NCBI GenBank assembly: GCA_007134725.1
Contig: SLKF01000258.1
Location: 1 to 9,804, forward strand
Source: Clostridiales bacterium
GTDB taxonomy: Bacteria > Bacillota > Clostridia > Peptostreptococcales > T1SED10-28
Direction: 5' to 3'
DNA: 9,804 nt
Shown here: positions 6,689 through 9,804 of the stretch, one piece after another
How positions within the stretch are numbered: the stretch's first letter is position 1
Layout of the letters: each line of letters starts with the position of its first letter
The notes under the pieces: model-generated
Told to the model about the DNA's origin: nothing
The model's input: the letters and a program-made list of their open reading frames with translations, nothing else
Database searches by the model: none
Translations under genes and position numbers: made by a program

Positions 6689-6925
6689 ATGGAAAAGAAA
6701 GTCAATATTACTTATTGCGGATCCTGAGGTTATGTAGATAAAGCCTCTAGTTTAGAAGCTAAAATCAACACTGAAATTGAAGGCGCCAGCGTAGAACTTG
6801 TTCAGAGTAGCGGTGGAATTTTCACGGTTTCTGTAAATGGTAATGAAATTTTTAACAACAAAAAGGAAACCGTAAAATTTCCCATAGAAGAAGAAGTAAT
6901 TCGAAAAATTCAAGCACATCCTTAA
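6689..6925 (+). CDS. SelW/Rdx-like selenoprotein with in-frame UGA (CxxU redox motif)
   Basis: Small thioredoxin-like selenoprotein of the Rdx (SelW/SelT/SelH) family, 78 residues if the TGA at 6725-6727 is read as selenocysteine, residue 13. The ATG follows AGGAGG by 7 bases. The N-terminal strand VNITYCGSUGYV holds the C10-x-x-U13 motif, where Rdx proteins have CxxC or CxxU. After the TGA the same frame continues as a helix (AASSLEAK-like region, 17-31), then VELVQSSGGIFTVSVNG (35-51), IFNNKK and FPIEEEVIRKI (64-74). This matches the Rdx order of helix, SGGxFEVxVxG hairpin and C-terminal FPxxxEVxxxI helix. The frame ends with TAA at 6923 and a strong terminator follows. A conventional gene caller would stop at residue 12 and lose the gene. 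A true pseudogene is unlikely, because family residues are conserved on both sides of the UGA and the UGA falls exactly at the redox position. The probable role is selenol/thiol redox chemistry in the cytosol. Confidence 0.9.
6725..6760 (+). promoter_or_regulatory. Candidate bacterial SECIS element
   Basis: Just after the UGA, 6742-6749 pairs with 6753-6760 (AGCCTCTA / TAGAAGCT, seven pairs with one C-A mismatch). This leaves a GUU apical loop at 6750-6752. The loop begins with G and lies about 22 nt after the UGA, within the range described for bacterial SECIS elements, which SelB binds. An alternative, mutually exclusive hairpin starts inside the UGA itself: GAGGTTAT (6726-6733) pairs with ATAA and CCTC (6738-6741, 6744-6747), with an AG bulge and a GTAG loop. 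Confidence 0.55.
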
Positions 6926-6945
6926 ATTGAATAAAACCTTTATTA

Positions 6946-6978
6946 AAAACTCTGCAGACCTTAGGTTTGTAGAGTTTT
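6946..6978 (+). terminator. Rho-independent terminator after the selenoprotein gene
   Basis: AAAACTCT (6946-6953) pairs with AGAGTTTT (6971-6978). The stem continues through a G-U pair and CAGACC/GGTTTG to a TTA loop, about 15 bp in all. It begins 20 bases after the stop codon, and T-rich sequence follows. Confidence 0.8.
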
Positions 6979-7040
6979 ACTAGTTTTTGTTATATAATGT
7001 GTTAAAGGCAAAGAATTTTCAGAAAAAAGTTGTATGTAGC

Positions 7041-7068
7041 TTGATTTCATAATAAAATGGTATATAAT
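7041..7068 (+). promoter_or_regulatory. Promoter for the 202-residue gene
   Basis: TTGATT (7041-7046) and the perfect -10 box TATAAT (7063-7068) are separated by 16 bases, with the start codon about 58 bases downstream. Another TATAAT near 6992-6997 lacks a convincing -35 box. Confidence 0.55.
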
Positions 7069-7126
7069 AGCTTGAATATTTTCCCTTACATATAGACATA
7101 GTCAAAGAAATGATAGGAGGTTGTGT

Positions 7127-7735
7127 ATGGATTATATTACATTAAACCAAAGTATTAAAAGTATTAAACCTGTGCTTTCCCAACAGGAGGCGGGAATTTT
7201 CAACATAAAAATCAGCAAACTTAAGAACAATCATGATTTTACCGTTCCGGAGTACTGTATTGATAAATTCATAAAATCTGAAATGGATCAACAAAGTCCC
7301 GGGCTTCGAGGTGTGGGTCGTGTTACCAATGAAACTCCCCGTTTTGGAGGTTATTTTAGAGAGAATATCAATCATTTTTACGAGGATGAAATAATGGAAT
7401 TAGAAGTGCTGTTCAAAGAAATTATATATATCGGATACTTTACCCATGTCATGCTTTATGAAGAAACTTTAAAGTCTGCAGAACTTGAAGACAAGTATAA
7501 ACTCTATCAAATGTGGATCATGTATATTTTAGGATTCGACAATAACTTTTTTTCTCAGAGCATTGCAAAAGTAGAAAAAGCATCACAAAAGGCTGTGGAT
7601 AATTTAAAAGAAAAACTGAACAAATTGGAATTTCCCATGTCAGATCATGAAGAAGAAATTCTTGATAGAATTTTACGATTTTACGGAGTTGCCGGCCTTA
7701 CACTTAGAAGAAGAGAAATGGGAATTAAACTTTAA
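7127..7735 (+). CDS. Uncharacterised 202-residue helical protein
   Basis: I do not recognise this family. The product is soluble, with no signal peptide, membrane helix or cysteine cluster (a single cysteine at C44). It is predicted to be mostly helical from about residue 84 on. Residues 55-80 are rich in glycine, proline and arginine (PGLRGVGRV, PRFGGYF) and look like a conserved loop. An aromatic-rich helical block (82-142) follows, then a charged, probably coiled-coil helix (145-168) and an acidic HEEEILDRI segment near 174-182. The C-terminus is basic (LRRREMG). I chose the ATG at 7127, six bases after AGGAGG. A TTG at 7121 in the same frame touches that site and is unlikely to be used. 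It has its own promoter, and the Fur-family gene downstream has another, so the two need not be co-expressed. Confidence 0.8.
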   Translation: MDYITLNQSIKSIKPVLSQQEAGIFNIKISKLKNNHDFTVPEYCIDKFIKSEMDQQSPGLRGVGRVTNETPRFGGYFRENINHFYEDEIMELEVLFKEIIYIGYFTHVMLYEETLKSAELEDKYKLYQMWIMYILGFDNNFFSQSIAKVEKASQKAVDNLKEKLNKLEFPMSDHEEEILDRILRFYGVAGLTLRRREMGIKL

Positions 7736-7746
7736 ATCACCGTTAC

Positions 7747-7775
7747 TTGACAGAAGGGAATGGGTGTTTTATTAT
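7747..7775 (+). promoter_or_regulatory. Consensus sigma-A promoter for the Fur-family gene
   Basis: A perfect -35 box TTGACA (7747-7752), a 17-base spacer and TATTAT (7770-7775, five of six) begin 12 bases after the preceding stop codon. Transcription should start near 7782, leaving a leader of about 100 bases before the ATG at 7881. Confidence 0.75.
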
Positions 7776-7782
7776 TGTATAG

Positions 7783-7804
7783 ATATCATTAAATAAAATG
7801 ATAT
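7783..7804. promoter_or_regulatory. Operator-like palindrome at the transcription start of the Fur-family gene
   Basis: ATATCATT (7783-7790) and AATGATAT (7797-7804) form a perfect 8+6+8 inverted repeat directly downstream of the -10 box, over the predicted start of transcription. That is a classic repressor position and suggests autoregulation by the Fur-family product. It does not match the canonical 7-1-7 Fur, PerR or Zur boxes of Bacillus, so the binding protein is inferred. Confidence 0.5.
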
Positions 7805-7880
7805 AACTAAGTGGAACAGTATTTTTTAAATGTAATAGAATCCGGGACAGGAAGATCAGATCAAGTGAGGAGATAGAGCT

Positions 7881-8315
7881 ATGCAAGATTCTATTGAACA
7901 TAAGTTGAAGAGCCAAGGTTATAAAATTACGGCTCAGCGAAAAACCATTATTAAAGCCTTTGTGAAAGCGAAAAATCATCTTTTATCAGCAGAGAAGGTC
8001 TATGAGTGGATCAAAGAACATGAAAGAAACATAGATCTATCAACAATTTACCGAAATATTGAGCTTATGATGAATATTGGTGTCTTAAAAAAAATATCAT
8101 TAGACAATCACGTGGATCAATATAAACTAAGTGTAACCAATGAACATCATCACCATATTGTTTGCGTTTCCTGTGGGAAGAGTGAGATATTTAAAGAATG
8201 TCCAGTATCCCTTATTGAAAAATCGCTCATAAACAAAATCGGCTTTACACCAATTGAACATAAACTTGAAATATTAGGTTATTGCCAGGAATGCACACGT
8301 AAAAGTAGGGAGTAA
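7881..8315 (+). CDS. Fur-family metal-responsive transcriptional regulator
   Basis: DNA-binding metal sensor of the Fur/Zur/PerR superfamily, 144 residues, the usual length. The N-terminal winged helix begins GYKITAQRKTII (13-24), and the recognition helix lies in DLSTIYRNIELM (52-63). The dimerisation domain has HHHHIVCVSCGK (89-100) and GYCQECTRK (133-141). C95/C98 and C135/C138 are therefore a complete structural zinc site. H33 and the His cluster 89-92 are candidate regulatory ligands. The acidic ligand that Fur and PerR place just ahead of the His cluster appears to be K82, so the sensor site may differ. Subtype (iron, zinc or peroxide) cannot be settled, although CP...GF..IEHKLEILGYC resembles clostridial Fur/Zur. 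GAGGAG precedes the ATG. The promoter and palindrome upstream suggest autoregulation. No metal transporter is adjacent. Confidence 0.9.
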   Translation: MQDSIEHKLKSQGYKITAQRKTIIKAFVKAKNHLLSAEKVYEWIKEHERNIDLSTIYRNIELMMNIGVLKKISLDNHVDQYKLSVTNEHHHHIVCVSCGKSEIFKECPVSLIEKSLINKIGFTPIEHKLEILGYCQECTRKSRE

Positions 8316-8414
8316 GCACCCTGCTTTGTTTGTTTATGTGGGCTACGGATCAATTCAAATTCCCAATGCTTACCTATTGAGATTCAATAATAATACAAGA
8401 AAGTAGGAATGAGA

Positions 8415-9008
8415 ATGTTTGAGTTTATTGAAGGAAGAATTCACAGCAAGGACCTGGGATTCATCGTCTTAGCAGTAAACGGAATCGGTTATAAGGTTAA
8501 TACCACTGAAAACACGATAAATCAAGTACATGTGGGGGAGCAAACAACAATTTATACACACTTGGCCCTTCGGGAAGATGAAATGCTTCTCTTCGGATTT
8601 AATTCCAAAGAAGAATTGAGAATGTTTCATCAACTACGTTCCGTTTCGAAAATCGGAGCCAAAGTTGCCTGTGGAATACTTTCTTATTTCACACCGAAAG
8701 AGCTAGCAATAAACATTTATGAAGGTTCTATCGCCAATATTTCCAAAGCCCCGGGGGTTGGGAAAAAAACTGCTGAACGAATGATTGTAGAGCTGAAGGA
8801 TAAAATGTCAGCTATGGATCTATCCTCGGACCATTCAGACTCTGTAGCTCACAAGGAGAGCGTTGTACACCAGGAAACCATTGATGCATTAATGTCTTTG
8901 GGATATAGTAAACAAGAAGGTCAAAAAGCGGTGAAGTTAATAGATACCATGGATTTATCTGTGGATGAAATGATAAAAGAATCCTTAAAACTTCTTATGA
9001 AATCGTAA
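8415..9008 (+). CDS. ruvA: Holliday junction branch migration subunit RuvA
   Basis: RuvA tetramers bind Holliday junctions and load RuvB rings that drive branch migration in recombinational repair. The product has 197 residues, the family's normal length. Domain I is an OB fold (1-63, MFEFIEGRI...LLFGF). Domain II carries two helix-hairpin-helix motifs (about 74-90, [16 protein letters not shown], and 107-125, [18 protein letters not shown]). A flexible polar linker (131-152) leads to the RuvB-binding domain III (153-197). I chose the ATG at 8415 over the in-frame ATG at 8409. RuvA proteins start M-[YF]-x-[YF]-I, and AGGA at 8405-8408 is six bases from 8415 but touches 8409. ruvB follows after 13 bases. 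No clear promoter lies in the 99 bases after the Fur gene, so read-through from 7747 is possible. Confidence 0.96.
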   Translation: MFEFIEGRIHSKDLGFIVLAVNGIGYKVNTTENTINQVHVGEQTTIYTHLALREDEMLLFGFNSKEELRMFHQLRSVSKIGAKVACGILSYFTPKELAINIYEGSIANISKAPGVGKKTAERMIVELKDKMSAMDLSSDHSDSVAHKESVVHQETIDALMSLGYSKQEGQKAVKLIDTMDLSVDEMIKESLKLLMKS

Positions 9009-9021
9009 AGGAGTCAATACT

Positions 9022-9804
9022 ATGGAATTTAACAATGATTTAGAATTCGAGTTAGAAGACCGACTGGTTTCAACCCTAAAAAAAGAAGAAGACCATGAAA
9101 TAGACCAGGGACTTCGACCTAAATTTCTAAAAGACTATATTGGACAATCAAAGGCTAAAGAAAAGCTGGAGATTTTTTTAAAGGCGTCCCAGCTTCGCAG
9201 GGAATCTTTGGATCATGTGCTTTTATATGGTCCCCCGGGTTTGGGGAAAACCACTTTGGCCAGTATTATTGCAACAGAAATGTCGGCGAATATCCGGATC
9301 ACCTCCGGACCAGCCATTGAACGTCCCGGTGACTTAGCTGCGATTCTTACAAACTTAAAAGAGGGAGATGTATTATTTATAGATGAGATTCATCGTCTGA
9401 ATCGTGCGGTGGAAGAAATTTTATATCCGGCTATGGAGGATTATGCCATCGATATTATTGTCGGGAAAGGTCCCAGTGCAAGAAGTATTCGATTGGATTT
9501 GACAAAATTCACCTTGATTGGCGCCACCACAAGAGCAGGCCTGTTAACCTCACCCCTTAGGGATCGCTTTGGTATTATTAATAAACTTGAGCATTATTCC
9601 ATGCAGGAACTAAAGCAAATTGTTCTTCGATCCTCCGGGATTTTAAACATTCCCATCAATGATCAAGGTGCGGAAGAAATAGCGCTGCGTTCCCGCGGGA
9701 CCCCAAGAATCGCCAATCGTCTATTAAAGCGAATTCGGGATTATGCTGAGGTAAAGGGTGATGGAGAAATCACTCTAAAGATTGCTCATCAAGCCCTGGA
9801 ATTA
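9022..9804 (+). CDS. ruvB: Holliday junction branch migration ATPase RuvB, 3'-partial
   Basis: AAA+ motor that forms hexameric rings on DNA beside RuvA and pumps the arms of a Holliday junction. The first 261 codons are present, out of about 335-350 usual for the family, and the frame runs off the right edge without a stop. Visible motifs are Walker A GPPGLGKT (70-77), Walker B DEIH (121-124), sensor 1 GATTRAG (167-173), the arginine-finger segment LRDRFG (R182) and the sensor 2 segment [10 protein letters not shown] (from 225). The missing part is the DNA-binding winged helix. The first 30 residues are an acidic, family-typical N-terminal extension. The ribosome binding site AAAGGAG overlaps the ruvA stop codon, consistent with a translationally linked ruvAB operon. 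ruvC is not seen. Confidence 0.97.
   Translation, partial: MEFNNDLEFELEDRLVSTLKKEEDHEIDQGLRPKFLKDYIGQSKAKEKLEIFLKASQLRRESLDHVLLYGPPGLGKTTLASIIATEMSANIRITSGPAIERPGDLAAILTNLKEGDVLFIDEIHRLNRAVEEILYPAMEDYAIDIIVGKGPSARSIRLDLTKFTLIGATTRAGLLTSPLRDRFGIINKLEHYSMQELKQIVLRSSGILNIPINDQGAEEIALRSRGTPRIANRLLKRIRDYAEVKGDGEITLKIAHQALEL

Noticed and set aside
6541..6741. 66-residue open frame on the plus strand
   Set aside because: It overlaps the selenoprotein gene and its promoter in another frame, has no ribosome binding site and looks non-coding. The conserved protein is in the frame starting at 6689.
7142..7375. Minus-strand open frame inside the 202-residue gene
   Set aside because: Shadow of a gene that has its own promoter and ribosome binding site on the plus strand.
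7743..7979. Minus-strand open frame across the Fur promoter and start
   Set aside because: It overlaps the promoter, palindrome and start of the Fur-family gene and has no ribosome binding site.
1..9804. CRISPR arrays, tRNA or rRNA genes, insertion sequences, phage genes
   Set aside because: I looked for regularly spaced repeats, tRNA-like cloverleaf ends, transposase motifs and flanking terminal repeats, and saw none.

Overview
The window is AT-rich DNA with strong AGGAGG-type ribosome binding sites, near-consensus sigma-A promoters and compact gene spacing. This fits a low-GC Gram-positive of the class Clostridia. The gene content (a selenocysteine-containing SelW-like protein, a SecB-like protein, a clostridial-type Fur regulator) resembles anaerobes related to Alkaliphilus, but that placement is inference. 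It reads as ordinary chromosome: I see no transposase, phage gene, CRISPR array, tRNA or rRNA.

Layout, left to right. (1) The 3' part of a membrane-anchored M23/LytM cell-wall peptidase, open at the left edge. (2) A near-perfect sigma-A promoter (1704-1732), then about 300 bases of unclear coding status, then a 57-residue cysteine-containing protein with a coupled micro-ORF. (3) A 22-bp hairpin separating these from a convergent, membrane-anchored FMN-binding protein. (4) Divergently, an MFS transporter whose stop codon overlaps that of a convergent NTF2/SnoaL-like protein. (5) A SecB-like protein, a second long hairpin, and a convergent pirin. (6) A short gene that conventional calling misses: an Rdx/SelW-like selenoprotein with a CxxU motif, whose in-frame UGA lies 12 codons after the start. 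It has its own promoter, a candidate bacterial SECIS hairpin and a strong terminator. (7) A 202-residue protein I do not recognise. (8) A Fur-family regulator with a consensus promoter and a 22-bp operator-like palindrome at the expected transcription start. (9) ruvA and the first 261 codons of ruvB, the Holliday-junction branch-migration pair.

Apart from ruvAB, which act together, the genes are mostly single transcription units. Several have redox or stress themes (flavin carrier, thiol/selenol protein, pirin, Fur regulator), but nothing in the sequence ties them into one pathway. The most informative element is the selenoprotein at 6689-6925. It implies that the organism decodes UGA as selenocysteine, although that machinery (selA, selB, selC, selD) is not in this window.
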